DNA of 64,000 bases from Cyanobium sp. C1_MAG_00004. GTDB taxonomy: Bacteria > Cyanobacteriota > Cyanobacteriia > PCC-6307 > Cyanobiaceae. Positions 52,975 through 62,839 of this stretch are shown here, piece after piece. A model generated the notes under the pieces. That model was not told the DNA's origin. It searched no databases and saw nothing but the letters and a program-made list of their open reading frames with translations. The position numbers and the translations under genes are program-made. Numbering within the stretch: the stretch's first letter is position 1; every line of letters begins with the position of its first letter. Location of the stretch: positions 25,436-89,435 of the forward strand of contig JAIXOF010000052.1 in the NCBI GenBank assembly GCA_027486935.1. The letters are read 5' to 3'.

Positions 52975-53626
52975 CCAGCCCACGCAGAAAGCTGCGCCGG
53001 TGCAGCGGGGTCACCCCCAGCTGCTGCAGCGCCCCGCGGTGCAGGGCCGTGCCATAGCCCGCATGGCGCTCCAGTCCATACCCCGGGTAGCGCTGGGCCA
53101 GCCGGGCGATCAGCTGATCGCGCGCCTGCTTGGCCAGCACGCTGGCGGCGGCGATGGCCAGGTTGTGGCGGTCACCGGCCACCAGGGTTCCCTGGGCACC
53201 TGTCCAGAGCCGCAACGGCAGGTTGCCGTCCACAATCAGCAACCGGGGCTGCCAGGGTCGGCGCTGCAGGGCCCGCAACATCGCCAATTCGGTGGCCCGG
53301 CGGATGCCCCAACGGTCGATTTCGGCCGCTGATGCCTGCCCCAGGGCGGTGGCCAGGGCGTGGTGCTGGATCAGGGGCAGCAACGCCTGACGGCGCCGGG
53401 CGCTGAGCCGTTTGCTGTCGGTCAGTCCAGCCGCGGCCAGCGGCGCCAGGGCATCGCCCGGTAGCTGAACCGCCGCCGCAAACACCGGGCCGAACAGGCA
53501 GCCCCGGCCCACCTCGTCGACACCGACACAATCGGCGGGGTCCAGTCCGGCAAAGGGTGCCCCTGGGTGGAGCTCAACCCGCGGCCGATGAGCGGCGGCG
53601 GCGGCGGCGGGGCTCGCCGGCGTCAT
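52886..53626 (-). CDS. rnhB: Ribonuclease HII
   Basis: RNase HII removes RNA from RNA-DNA hybrids and single ribonucleotides from DNA. The catalytic acidic residues are in [16 protein letters not shown] near residue 35 and the second set in LIVDGNLPL near residue 132; [12 protein letters not shown] follows. The start is probably ATG at 53626, giving 246 residues. This start lies inside the end of rne: the alanine run near residue 8 is read from the same bases as the arginine run that ends RNase E. There is no ATG, GTG or TTG between the rne stop and the conserved core, so the overlap is probably real. Confidence 0.92.
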   Translation of the reverse strand: MTPASPAAAAAAHRPRVELHPGAPFAGLDPADCVGVDEVGRGCLFGPVFAAAVQLPGDALAPLAAAGLTDSKRLSARRRQALLPLIQHHALATALGQASAAEIDRWGIRRATELAMLRALQRRPWQPRLLIVDGNLPLRLWTGAQGTLVAGDRHNLAIAAASVLAKQARDQLIARLAQRYPGYGLERHAGYGTALHRGALQQLGVTPLHRRSFLRGLVMPQQQASVAVPADTTAQSRPAAADPPGS

Positions 53627-55529
53627 CAACTTCTGGCGTGGATTCGGGGATGGGTGCCGGAGTGGCCTGTGGTGCCGCTTCGCGGCTGCGGCGGGGGCTT
53701 GGGGTTGGACTGGGGGCGTGGCTGGGCACCGACACCGTGATCAGCGGTTCATCCTCCAGGCCAACGGGCAACGGGGTGATCTCGACCGCGAACGACGCAG
53801 CCTCTGCAGGGGCTGCCATGGATTCGGCAGAGGCCGATTCAGCACCACTGCGGCCACGGCGGCGGCGGCGGCCGCCGGCAGCTGCCAGCTGCTGGCGCGC
53901 CTCGTCGACCACGACCTCGGGGTCTTCGCCCGGGCGCACCACCCGAACGAGAAGGTTGTCGCTGCCGTTGGACGGGTCGAGCAGCAGGGCCGGGCTGAAG
54001 CCCATCCAGCCGTAGACCAGTTCCTGGGTGTCGTCCATCGGCACGGCCACCACCTCGAGCTCGGGTCGGCGACTGCCGCCCCCCTCTGAAGAGGGCGCAG
54101 CCTGGCTCAGCTCAACCTCAGCCGGCTGACGGGCCGACGATTCGACCGACGTGACCCCGTCAAGGGGTTCGGCGGCGCCTCGGCCACCACGGCCCCCGCG
54201 GCGGCGGCGTCCGCCGACCTCAGGAGCACCGGGACTAAGCACCTCGGCACGGGCCGAGGCCGCCGAACGCACCAGACCCGAAGTCGTGGCCAGGGGCTGC
54301 AGGGTGTCCTTGCCGGGCAGAACCGCCACATGGCCCAGGCCACCGCAGCTGGGGCAGGCACGCCCGAACAACTCATAGATGTTTTGCCCCTGACGCTTGC
54401 GCGTCAGTTCGACCAGGCCCAGCTCGGTGAGCTGGGCGATCTGGGGCCGGGCCGCATCGTGGCGAACCGCCTGGGTGAAGTGCTCCAACAGCTGCAACTG
54501 ATCGCGGCGGGAGTCCATGTCGATGAAATCGACGATCACCACTCCACCGATATTGCGCAACTTGAGCTGACGCGCGATCTCGACGGCAGCCTCACAGTTG
54601 GTCCACAACACCGTCTCGCGGGCGTTGGCCGAGCGGGTGAACGAGCCCGAGTTGACGTCGACAACGGTCAGGGCCTCGGTCGGCTCAATGATGATGTAAC
54701 CGCCAGACGGCAGATCGACCCTGGGTTTGAGCGCATCGCGGATCGCCGCGTGGACGCGGTAATGCTCAAGAATCTCGCTCGAATCGCTGTGATGCTCAAC
54801 AGCTGGAGCCGCCGGATCCGCCCCCAGGAAGGAACTCACCCGGGCCACAGCGGCAGCACTGTCGACCACCACCCGGACGACCTCAGGGTTGAAGTGATCG
54901 CGCAGGATGCGATGAATGAAATCCTCATCGCGATTGAGCAACACCGGTGGATTGGCGGTCTCAGCAGCGGTCTGGATGCCCTCCCACTGACGCAACAAAG
55001 CTTCGAGGTCGTCGATCAGCAGCTCTTCGCTGACGCCCTCGGCTTCGGTGCGAATCAGCAGACCGGTTCCCGGCGGCTTGATCAGTACGCCTAGGGCACG
55101 CAGACGATTGCGCTCGTTCTCGCCGTTGATGCGACGCGAAATGTTCACCCCCTGACCATGGGGCTGCAACACCAGAAAGCGACCGGGCAGGGTGAGGTTG
55201 CCGGTCAAGCGAGGCCCCTTGGTCCCGGTGGGCTCTTTCATCACCTGCACCAGGACTTTTTGCCTGGGTTCCAGCAGCTCGGTAATCCCAGCTGCACCTT
55301 TCTTCAGCCTCAGCGGGCCGAGATCAGTGACATGAATGAAGCCATTTTTTTCACTTTCGCCAATATTGACAAAGGCTGCATCAATACCAGGCAGCACATT
55401 TTCAACGGTCCCCAGGTAAACATCACCGATCTGGTAACGACCCTGGGCAACAATCAACTCATCAACACGGTCATCGGTGAGAACCGCGGCGATCCGCAGC
55501 TGCTCGGCGATGACAATCTGTTGGGGCAT
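53574..55529 (-). CDS. rne: Ribonuclease E/G
   Basis: RNase E is the main endonuclease of RNA decay and processing. The 651-residue protein has an S1 domain near residues 35-120 ([23 protein letters not shown]), the catalytic DNase I-like region with [12 protein letters not shown] near residue 330, and the zinc-link CPSCGG near residue 388. A non-catalytic tail of about 250 residues follows. The last residues are [11 protein letters not shown], matching the nonapeptide by which cyanobacterial RNase E binds PNPase. The 5' leader carries several U-rich patches. It overlaps rnhB by 53 bases. Confidence 0.96.
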   Translation of the reverse strand: MPQQIVIAEQLRIAAVLTDDRVDELIVAQGRYQIGDVYLGTVENVLPGIDAAFVNIGESEKNGFIHVTDLGPLRLKKGAAGITELLEPRQKVLVQVMKEPTGTKGPRLTGNLTLPGRFLVLQPHGQGVNISRRINGENERNRLRALGVLIKPPGTGLLIRTEAEGVSEELLIDDLEALLRQWEGIQTAAETANPPVLLNRDEDFIHRILRDHFNPEVVRVVVDSAAAVARVSSFLGADPAAPAVEHHSDSSEILEHYRVHAAIRDALKPRVDLPSGGYIIIEPTEALTVVDVNSGSFTRSANARETVLWTNCEAAVEIARQLKLRNIGGVVIVDFIDMDSRRDQLQLLEHFTQAVRHDAARPQIAQLTELGLVELTRKRQGQNIYELFGRACPSCGGLGHVAVLPGKDTLQPLATTSGLVRSAASARAEVLSPGAPEVGGRRRRGGRGGRGAAEPLDGVTSVESSARQPAEVELSQAAPSSEGGGSRRPELEVVAVPMDDTQELVYGWMGFSPALLLDPSNGSDNLLVRVVRPGEDPEVVVDEARQQLAAAGGRRRRRGRSGAESASAESMAAPAEAASFAVEITPLPVGLEDEPLITVSVPSHAPSPTPSPRRSREAAPQATPAPIPESTPEVDDAGEPRRRRRRSSAAG

Positions 55530-55923
55530 GGAGAGGAAAGGGGGCTCTGGCCAGCCCTGCTGGCCCGTGTGCGTCGGCTGTCGCCGAAAAATATCTGTTC
55601 AGAGCCGTCAAAAAGAACGGTCTTGCGGCCCTGGAGCGTTGCCTGAAAAACTTTGGAGTGAGCTGACCTGAAAAGGCCTCAGGGCCTGCTCAGGACGGAA
55701 TTGTGGACACCGTGGAAGGGATCCCCGGAAGCCAGATGAAATCAGAGTTCTGGGGTAGAGAACAAACGCCGGATCTGACCGGCGAAGTCTTCAGTGATTG
55801 CCTTGCACAGCCTTGATGCCGGTGCTTGGACTGGGTTGGGAAGAACTGTCTTCAGATCGAAGATCAGCATCCTCTGATCGAGGCACAGCCTAGAGGTTGG
55901 CTGCATCCTGACCTGTTAATAAG
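55530..55923 (-). promoter_or_regulatory. Long U-rich leader region upstream of rne
   Basis: A 394-base gap upstream of rne with no gene. On the rne strand it shows four U-runs at 55591-55587, 55614-55610, 55650-55646 and 55674-55671, two of them in the form UUUUCAGG. U-rich 5' leaders of rne are cleaved by RNase E itself in other bacteria and in a cyanobacterium, providing feedback. That this leader works the same way is inferred. I cannot place the promoter with confidence. Confidence 0.45.
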
Positions 55924-58572
55924 TTAGCACGATCGCAGCAACAAGGCCTGTCTGCGGATCCGGCTGAGCGTCAACGCCCGATCCAGCTGCTGAGCCAACC
56001 AGTGTTGGACCTGCTGGGGCCGCAGACTGCGCCCCTGCTCATCAATCGAAGCTTCCAACCGCACGCAGACGCTGCGATCGCTCGCCCCAGCCTCAAGATT
56101 GAGGGACAGCAATGCCGGCCGGCACTCGCGCTGCCTGGGCCGTCCTTTCTTATCGGTGTCATGCCAGACCAGGCTGTCGCAGGCCAGCAACGCTGCCAGC
56201 GCCTGCTGCCAGGCCGGCCCGGTCAGCGGCGGCTGCTCGCAGGCGTCATCGTGCAACTGAAACTGCCAATGGGCGGCCTCCAGCTCCTGGGACAGGCTGG
56301 GGCCGAACACCGGCACCTCGGCAGCTGAGAGCAAGGCAAATTCTGGAGCCAGCTCGTTCTGCAGCCGCTGCCGCACGGTCCCGGGATCAACCGGTGCGGT
56401 GAACTCGAGATCCAACCACTCGCCCAGCCCCTCGACCCCCAGGGGCAACGACAGGGCCAGCTGCAGCCGCGGCAGCGGGTGAAACCCACCGGTGAAACTG
56501 ACCGGCAGGCCGGTGCGCCGCAGGGCCCGCTCCAGCATGCGCACGGTATCGAGATGGCTGATCAGGGCCAGGGAGCCCGTCTTGGCAAAGCCCATGCGCA
56601 GGCGGAAGACCCGCTCACTGGCCGGGGGCCGCTGGGGCAGGGCCGGCGGGATCTGCGGCGGGGGGATGGCCACGTTGTGACCCAACTCCGGCCCACAAAC
56701 ACCACAGCTGCTGCATCCTTCAAACGAGCAGTCGGGCACCACGGTGGCGGCCAGGGCATTCATCAGGTCGCCTGCCAGCCAGCCCTTGTCGAGGCCCGAA
56801 TCGATGTGGTCCCACGGCAGGCTCTGGCGGCAGAAGGCCTCGAGATCACCCGGGTCCATGGCCTCGGCGGCGCTCCAGGCGCCCATCTCGAGGGCCCGGT
56901 AGCGGCCCCCCAGCCCGGCGGCCTCGATGGCCCCGCTCCAGGCCTGGTGACTGCGTTCGGCCGACTCAAACCAGGAATCCATGCCAGCCCCGGCGCGCCA
57001 GGCCGCCTCGATCACGGGGGCAACGCGCCGGTCGCCGCGGCCGATGAAGTCCTCGATCGCCGACAGTCGAATGTCAGTGAAATTGGTCTTGAGGCCGCGC
57101 AGCTGGCGCAGGGCCCCTTTGAGCAGCTGCTGACGCCGCGCAAACTCGGCCGTACTGACGCTGTGCCACTGAAACGGGGTGTGGGGCTTGGGCGTGAAGT
57201 TGCTGATCGTCAGGTTCAGCTCCAACCGCCCCAGATCGGTGCATTGCTGCTGCAGAGCGCGGCAGGTGTCGGCAATGCCGAGCACATCGGCATCGGTCTC
57301 GCCCGGCAGGCCGATCATGAAATAGAGCTTCACCTTGCGGTAGCCCTGCTGCATCGCCGTGCGGATGCCCGCGAGCAGCTCGGCATCGGTGAGCCCCTTG
57401 TTGACGATGTCACGCAGGCGCTGGGTACCCGCCTCGGGGGCAAAGGTGATGCCGCCTTTGCGCGCCCCGCCGATGATGTGGGCGATGTTGCTGTCGAAGC
57501 GGTCGACCCGCTGGCTGGGCAGGGTCAGGGTGACGTTCTGATCCGCCAGGCGGTTGCGCAGCTCGACCCCCACCGCCGGCAGGGCCAGGTAGTCGCTGCA
57601 GCTCAGCGACAGCAGCGAAAAGTCGCTGTAACCAGTGCGGCGCATGCCCTCGGCAACAGCGTCGATGACCGCCTCGGGCTCCACGTCGCGGGCAGGGCGG
57701 GTGAGCATGCCCGGCTGGCAGAAGCGGCAGCCACGGGTACAACCGCGGCGAATCTCGACCGTGAGCCGGTCGTGGACCGTCTCGACATGGGGCACCAATC
57801 CCATGGCGTAATGGGGCATGGGCGTGGCGGTGCGGCGCTGAACGCGCGCCGGGATGCCGCGCTCGAGCGGCTCCACTGCGACCCCGTCGCCACCCGGGCC
57901 ATAGAGGCTGGGTACATAGACGCCTGGAACCTGGGCCAGATCGCGCAACAGCTGCCGGCGGCTCAGGCCGGCAGCCCGGGCCTCGGCCACCACCAGACCG
58001 ATCTCGGGCAGCAACTCTTCGCCGTCGCCTAGGGCCACAAAGTCAAAGAAAGCGGCAAAGGGCTCGGGGTTGCTGGTGGCGGTGGGCCCGCCGGCAAAGA
58101 TCAACGGCGGCGCCGCCGGGTGATCCAGGGGCAGATCGCCGCGCTCGGCTGCATGGATCGGGATGCCCGCCAGATCGAGCATTTCCAGAATGTTGGTGCC
58201 GCCGAGCTCGTAACTGAGCGAAAAGCCGAGAATGTCAAACGCGCGAAGCGGCCTGCGGCTCTCGACCGCAAACAGGGGAACGTCCCGTTCTCGCAACCGC
58301 GCTGCCAGATCGGGGGCCGGCAGATAGCTGCGGTCACACAGCTGCCCCGGCACGCTATTGAGGATCGAATAGAGAATGATGTGGCCGCTGTTGCTGGCAC
58401 CCACCTCGTAGACCTCGGGGTAGGTGAGCGCCCAGCGCACACCCGCCGCTGGCCAGGCAACCGACCAGTCGCGCGCTTCAACGCCCAGCTCGTTGCCCAG
58501 GTAGCGGGCGGGCTTGCTGATCTCCAGATCGATCAGGGCGTCGAAATCAATTGGAGCAGCAGTGACAGCCAT
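55924..58572 (-). CDS. Radical SAM protein of the TIGR03960 type with C-terminal DUF2344 domain
   Basis: An 882-residue protein. The middle carries the radical SAM motif CTRGCRFCQPG near residue 280, followed by SCSDY and SLPSQRVD segments. The N-terminal 200 residues look like the B12-binding-type fold of this family (EVGASNSGHIILY). From about residue 640, FRLRMGFAKTGSLALISHLDTVRMLERALRRTGLP is the DUF2344 (TIGR03936) domain. A short cysteine cluster, CSFEGCSSCGVCGPE, lies near residue 605. In many bacteria this protein is encoded next to rne/rng, as here; its reaction is unknown. The ATG at 58572 is chosen; the frame is open to 58668. Confidence 0.88.
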   Translation of the reverse strand: MAVTAAPIDFDALIDLEISKPARYLGNELGVEARDWSVAWPAAGVRWALTYPEVYEVGASNSGHIILYSILNSVPGQLCDRSYLPAPDLAARLRERDVPLFAVESRRPLRAFDILGFSLSYELGGTNILEMLDLAGIPIHAAERGDLPLDHPAAPPLIFAGGPTATSNPEPFAAFFDFVALGDGEELLPEIGLVVAEARAAGLSRRQLLRDLAQVPGVYVPSLYGPGGDGVAVEPLERGIPARVQRRTATPMPHYAMGLVPHVETVHDRLTVEIRRGCTRGCRFCQPGMLTRPARDVEPEAVIDAVAEGMRRTGYSDFSLLSLSCSDYLALPAVGVELRNRLADQNVTLTLPSQRVDRFDSNIAHIIGGARKGGITFAPEAGTQRLRDIVNKGLTDAELLAGIRTAMQQGYRKVKLYFMIGLPGETDADVLGIADTCRALQQQCTDLGRLELNLTISNFTPKPHTPFQWHSVSTAEFARRQQLLKGALRQLRGLKTNFTDIRLSAIEDFIGRGDRRVAPVIEAAWRAGAGMDSWFESAERSHQAWSGAIEAAGLGGRYRALEMGAWSAAEAMDPGDLEAFCRQSLPWDHIDSGLDKGWLAGDLMNALAATVVPDCSFEGCSSCGVCGPELGHNVAIPPPQIPPALPQRPPASERVFRLRMGFAKTGSLALISHLDTVRMLERALRRTGLPVSFTGGFHPLPRLQLALSLPLGVEGLGEWLDLEFTAPVDPGTVRQRLQNELAPEFALLSAAEVPVFGPSLSQELEAAHWQFQLHDDACEQPPLTGPAWQQALAALLACDSLVWHDTDKKGRPRQRECRPALLSLNLEAGASDRSVCVRLEASIDEQGRSLRPQQVQHWLAQQLDRALTLSRIRRQALLLRSC

Positions 58573-58667
58573 GTCTTGATCGTATGCAAGACGGCCGCTC
58601 AGAACCGCACCGCCGCGTAGGACAATCGCGCTGAATTCCATCGGGCCCGGCGGCGGCCCACCCCGCA

Positions 58668-59903
58668 ATGGCCCAGGTCAACGGCAACTACCTCAAGCTC
58701 AAGGCGGGCTACCTGTTTCCAGAGATCGCCAGGCGCGTGAAGGCCTTTAGCGAGGCCAACCCCGAGGCCCCGGTCATCCGCCTGGGCATCGGTGATGTGA
58801 CCGAGCCCCTGCCCGAGGCCTGCCGCAGCGCCATGAAAGCCGCCATCGACGAGATGGGCACCCGCGAGGGCTTCCATGGCTACGGGCCCGAGCAGGGCTA
58901 CCTGTGGCTGCGCGAAGCGATCGCCCAGCACGATTTTGCGGCCCGCGGCTGCGCGATCAACGCCGAGGAGATCTTTGTCTCCGACGGCAGCAAGTGCGAC
59001 AGCGCCAACATTCTCGACATCTTGGGCGAAGGCAACCGCATTGCCGTGACCGACCCGGTCTATCCGGTGTACGTCGACAGCAACGTGATGGCGGGCCGCA
59101 CCGGCGAAGCCGACGGCTCCGGCCAGTACGGCGGACTCACCTACCTGCCGATCAATGCGGAGAACGGCTTCACCGCCCAGATCCCGAGCGAGAAGGTGGA
59201 TCTGATCTACCTCTGCTTCCCCAACAACCCCACCGGTGCGGTGGCCACCAGAGAGCAGCTCAAGGCCTGGGTGGATTACGCCCGCGCCAACGGCGCCCTG
59301 ATCCTGTTTGACGCCGCCTATGAGGCCTTCATTCAGGACCCGAGTCTGCCCCACTCGATCTATGAGATCGAAGGAGCGCGCGAGTGCGCGATCGAGTTTC
59401 GCTCGTTCTCCAAGAACGCCGGCTTCACCGGCACCCGCTGCGCCCTGACGGTGGTGCCCAAAGGGCTGATGGGTACCGCCGCCAATGGCGAGGCCGTTGA
59501 GCTGTGGGGCCTGTGGAACCGGCGGCAGTGCACCAAGTTCAACGGTGTCAGCTACATCGTGCAGCGAGGCGCTGAAGCGGTGTACAGCCCTGAGGGCCAG
59601 GCCCAGGTGAAGGCGCTGATCGCCTTCTACATGGAGAATGCCGCAATCATTCGCCGCGAACTGGCCGCTGCCGGCCTGGCGGTCTACGGCGGGGAGCAGG
59701 CCCCTTACGTCTGGATCAAGACCCCTGAGGGCATTGACTCCTGGGCCTTCTTTGACCTGCTGCTGAGCAAGGCCCACGTGGTCGGCACCCCCGGCAGCGG
59801 CTTTGGCGCCGCCGGCGAGGGCTACTTCAGGCTCTCAGCCTTCAATAGCCGCGACAACGTGCTCGAAGCAATGCGGCGCATCAAAGGCGCCCTGGCAGCT
59901 TGA
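58668..59903 (+). CDS. dapL: LL-diaminopimelate aminotransferase
   Basis: DapL converts tetrahydrodipicolinate directly to LL-diaminopimelate, the lysine and peptidoglycan precursor route found in cyanobacteria and plants. The 411-residue PLP enzyme begins [19 protein letters not shown]. The PLP lysine is in [14 protein letters not shown] near residue 248, with the preceding FPNNPTGAV near residue 184. It is divergent from the radical SAM gene, 95 bases apart. Confidence 0.97.
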   Translation: MAQVNGNYLKLKAGYLFPEIARRVKAFSEANPEAPVIRLGIGDVTEPLPEACRSAMKAAIDEMGTREGFHGYGPEQGYLWLREAIAQHDFAARGCAINAEEIFVSDGSKCDSANILDILGEGNRIAVTDPVYPVYVDSNVMAGRTGEADGSGQYGGLTYLPINAENGFTAQIPSEKVDLIYLCFPNNPTGAVATREQLKAWVDYARANGALILFDAAYEAFIQDPSLPHSIYEIEGARECAIEFRSFSKNAGFTGTRCALTVVPKGLMGTAANGEAVELWGLWNRRQCTKFNGVSYIVQRGAEAVYSPEGQAQVKALIAFYMENAAIIRRELAAAGLAVYGGEQAPYVWIKTPEGIDSWAFFDLLLSKAHVVGTPGSGFGAAGEGYFRLSAFNSRDNVLEAMRRIKGALAA

Positions 59904-59974
59904 GCACCCCGTCAGGGCTCCCCTCCCCCGATGCGCTCCGTAAACTTTCAGCTCAGCAAGCCGGTTCTGCGTTG

Positions 59975-60304
59975 ATGCCCAGCTCGGTTGTTGCCACCCA
60001 GACCCCCTCGCGCGAACGCGGCGGTGCTGCGGTCATGGAGAAAGCGCCCGAGCGGGTGCGCAAGCCCTCACCCCGCTACAAGGTGCTGCTGCACAACGAC
60101 CCGGTCAACACCATGGAGTACGTCGTGGTGACCCTGCGTCAGGTTGTGCCATCGCTCAGTGAGCAGGACGCCATCGCCGTGATGATCGAAGCCCACAACA
60201 CCGGGGTGGGCCTGGTGATCGTCTGCGATCTGGAACCGGCCGAGTTCTATTGCGAGACCCTCAAGGCCAAGGGCCTGACCAGCACCATCGAACCGGAGGA
60301 ATAA
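59975..60304 (+). CDS. clpS: ATP-dependent Clp protease adaptor ClpS
   Basis: ClpS delivers N-degron substrates to the ClpC/ClpP protease. The 109-residue product has the ClpS core PRYKVLLHNDPVNTMEYVV near residue 30 and the substrate-pocket region VMIEAHNTGVGLV near residue 68. The ATG at 59975 is used; the first 25 residues are a flexible extension. The frame is open back to a TTG at 59900 that overlaps the dapL stop. The TAA stop shares its final base with the next start (TAATG). Confidence 0.93.
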   Translation: MPSSVVATQTPSRERGGAAVMEKAPERVRKPSPRYKVLLHNDPVNTMEYVVVTLRQVVPSLSEQDAIAVMIEAHNTGVGLVIVCDLEPAEFYCETLKAKGLTSTIEPEE

Positions 60305-61209
60305 TGGCCTCCGGCAGCGATGCGGCGGTCCAACGGCCACGCTGGTGGGCCACGCTGCTGTACGTGCCGGTGCTGTTTGCGTTCGGCTGGCTGTGCAGCC
60401 GCCCGCTGCTGCTGCTCGCCCCGGGCTGGCGACTCGATCAGGTGGACCTGGCCGGGCTGGTGATGTCGCTGGTGCTGTTGCTGGTGACGCTGCCGCTGCG
60501 GCTGCGTCGGGTGTGGCAGGACAACTGTCCCTGGCAGCGCCTGGGAGTTATCCCCGCCCTGCCGATCTCGGCACGGGGATGGGGTGATGCAGCAATGCCG
60601 GCTCTGGTGAGGGCGCTGGGGCGAGGCCTGCTCAAAGCCCTGTTGCTGCTGGGTCCCCTGACGCTGCTGCTACTGCTGGTCGGCCAGGCCCGCTGGCTGG
60701 GGGATCTGGGCGGCGGCGAACTGCTCAACGCCCTGGCCCTGGTGCTGGGGGTGGGCTTTGCCGAGGAACTGCTGTTCCGTGGCTGGCTCTGGGGAGAGCT
60801 TGAGCTGTTGCTGGGCCGCCGGCGCGGCCTGATCGCCCAGGCGGGGATCTTTGCCCTGCTGCACCCCTGGTACCGGCTAATCACTCCCGGGGATCCTGGC
60901 GCCGCATTGGAAGCCCTGGCCCTGCTGGGTGGGCTGACCCTGCTGGGGCTGGTTTTGGCCCTGCAGCGCCGCGCCGATGGCGGTCTGCTGTGGGGTGCCG
61001 TGGGCCTGCACGGCGGCCTGGTGGGCGGCTGGTTCGCCCTGCAGAGTGGCCTGATCCAGCTGTCGCCGGCAGCGCCGGCCTGGCTGGTGGGTCCCGGCGG
61101 CGCCAATCCCAACCCGATCGGTGGCCTGTTTGGCTGGCTGGGGCTGGGGCTGCTGCTCTGGGTCAGACGGCGCTGGTGGTCTGAGCCCAGCCGGCAGCCC
61201 CGCAGTTAG
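60304..61209 (+). CDS. CPBP family intramembrane metalloprotease
   Basis: A 301-residue polytopic membrane protein of the CPBP (Abi/Rce1-like) family. The catalytic glutamates are in GVGFAEELLFRGWLWGE near residue 157, a histidine in FALLHPWYRL near residue 184, and a further histidine in GAVGLHGGLVGGWF near residue 238. About eight hydrophobic segments are visible. The start ATG overlaps the clpS stop by one base, so the two are likely co-translated. Substrates are unknown. Confidence 0.85.
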   Translation: MASGSDAAVQRPRWWATLLYVPVLFAFGWLCSRPLLLLAPGWRLDQVDLAGLVMSLVLLLVTLPLRLRRVWQDNCPWQRLGVIPALPISARGWGDAAMPALVRALGRGLLKALLLLGPLTLLLLLVGQARWLGDLGGGELLNALALVLGVGFAEELLFRGWLWGELELLLGRRRGLIAQAGIFALLHPWYRLITPGDPGAALEALALLGGLTLLGLVLALQRRADGGLLWGAVGLHGGLVGGWFALQSGLIQLSPAAPAWLVGPGGANPNPIGGLFGWLGLGLLLWVRRRWWSEPSRQPRS

Positions 61210-62801
61210 CGGACCGCCGTCGCCAAGGCCCGCCGACCCTCAACCGGGGCATGCAGGGCCTGATCGAGCGGGGCGCAGCCGTAATCCCGTTCGAGCAGCG
61301 CCATGACCGTGCGACCGAAGTCGCCCGGATTGGTATCAAACGCCTCCAGGCAGATGCGCCCAAAGGTTCCCCCCATCGGTTCGGGATTCCACAGCAGCTT
61401 GCGGGCGGTCCAGGGCAGCATGCTCATCGGGTTGTAGCCGGGCTGGATCAGACCCTGCTCGAAGCCGTACTGCTCCAGGTGGGTGTGGGGCTGAAGGCCG
61501 ATGAAGAAGATTGCCGGCTCGACCTTGTCGGCGCCAAAGATGCGCTCGAGCTCGCGGTGGTACGCCACCGTCTGGGCGATCGTCTCGGGCCGCTCGTCGA
61601 TGACGTTGAACGAGTAGTTGACCGAGACGTGTTCGCGAAAGCCTGCAGCAGCCAGCAAGCTGCAGCTGTCGAGCACGGTGCGCAGGTTGTAGCCCATGCG
61701 CATCTTGCGCACGAGCTCCTGTGAGCCCGAGGTGATGCCGATCTCGAAGTAGCTCATGCCGCTGGCCACCATCAGCTCGGCCAGCTCGGCATCCAGGTTG
61801 TCGGCACGGATGTAGGCAGCCCAGCGGATGTCGCTCATGCCGGCGGCCAGGATCGCCCGCAGCAGCTGCTTGGCATCGTCGATGTAGCGCCGTGCGGGAA
61901 TGAACTGGGCGTCGGTGAACCAGAACCCGCGCACGCCGCGGTCGTACAGCTGGCGCATTTCGGCGACCACCTCGTCGACCGGGTTGACCCGCACGGCCTT
62001 GCCTTCGATGACGGTGTAAACGCAATAGCAACAGTTGTGGGGACAACCGCGCTTGGTCTGCACACCGACGTAGAAGTCGCCGCCGTCGAGGTACCACCCC
62101 AGCTGGGGCCAGATCTGTTCGATGTAGCGGTAATCCACGGCGCTCTTCTCGAGCGGTAGGGGCTGCTCGTGGATCAGGCCGGGCCGGGGCGGCTCGCCCG
62201 CGACATAACAACGTTCCCCATCGATCGCTTCACCACGGATCAGACGGGTCAACAGGGTCTCCCCTTCACCGACTGAGACGACGGTCCCGGCCGGCAGGCT
62301 GCGGCCCAGCTGCTCGTAAAACACGCTGACCGCACCGCCGCCCAGCACGGCGCGGGCCTGGGGTTCAAAGCGCCGCGCCCGGCGCAGGCCGCGACGCAGC
62401 AGCCGCAGGTTGCGCCACAGCTCGCCGTAGTGAGTGCCCATCAGCTGCAATCCCCCCAGGGCACCGCGCAGCCGCTTCAGTGGATTGCGGGCGTAGAACA
62501 CCTCAAAGGAGTTCTGCAGCGGATTACCACCGCGCCCGTCCACCGGGGCGTAGATCTGAATGTCGCGCCACGAAAAGACCAGCAGGGTGGGCCTGAACTG
62601 CTCGACTGTGGCCAGCAGCACCCGCTCGACATCGAGCAGCGGCAGGGCCGCCAGATCGAGGATCCGCTGCTGCAACCCCGGAAACTGCTTGTGCAGATGG
62701 TCGGCCAGATAGATCGGCCCCACCGGGAAGATTGGGTTGCACGGCAAACGCACCAGCAACACGCGCTGGGCCGTGGGAGGCATTGAATCAACGCTTGCCA
62801 T
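61206..62801 (-). CDS. B12-binding radical SAM protein
   Basis: A 531-residue protein. An N-terminal domain, about residues 10-210, fits the B12-binding fold (RVLLVRLPCNPIFPVGPIYLA, then VLGGGAVSVF and VVSVGEGETLL). The radical SAM cluster motif is RGCPHNCCYC near residue 258. Further on, FEIGITSGSQELVRKMRMGYN and SVNYSFNVIDE are typical of class B radical SAM methyltransferase-like enzymes. The substrate is unknown. ATG 62801 is used; ATG 62783 is possible. Its end overlaps the CPBP gene by four bases (convergent). cofG lies 38 bases upstream on the same strand. Confidence 0.87.
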   Translation of the reverse strand: MASVDSMPPTAQRVLLVRLPCNPIFPVGPIYLADHLHKQFPGLQQRILDLAALPLLDVERVLLATVEQFRPTLLVFSWRDIQIYAPVDGRGGNPLQNSFEVFYARNPLKRLRGALGGLQLMGTHYGELWRNLRLLRRGLRRARRFEPQARAVLGGGAVSVFYEQLGRSLPAGTVVSVGEGETLLTRLIRGEAIDGERCYVAGEPPRPGLIHEQPLPLEKSAVDYRYIEQIWPQLGWYLDGGDFYVGVQTKRGCPHNCCYCVYTVIEGKAVRVNPVDEVVAEMRQLYDRGVRGFWFTDAQFIPARRYIDDAKQLLRAILAAGMSDIRWAAYIRADNLDAELAELMVASGMSYFEIGITSGSQELVRKMRMGYNLRTVLDSCSLLAAAGFREHVSVNYSFNVIDERPETIAQTVAYHRELERIFGADKVEPAIFFIGLQPHTHLEQYGFEQGLIQPGYNPMSMLPWTARKLLWNPEPMGGTFGRICLEAFDTNPGDFGRTVMALLERDYGCAPLDQALHAPVEGRRALATAVR

Positions 62802-62839
62802 CTGCCTGTCCAGCCCGGCGAGCTGCAATGGAGCGGACG

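Noticed and set aside
56479..58032. A 517-codon open frame antisense to the large radical SAM gene.
   Set aside because: The sense protein has a full cysteine motif and family length; the antisense product is low-complexity.
58599..59777. A 392-codon open frame antisense to dapL.
   Set aside because: dapL is complete with PLP motifs; the antisense frame has no recognisable feature.
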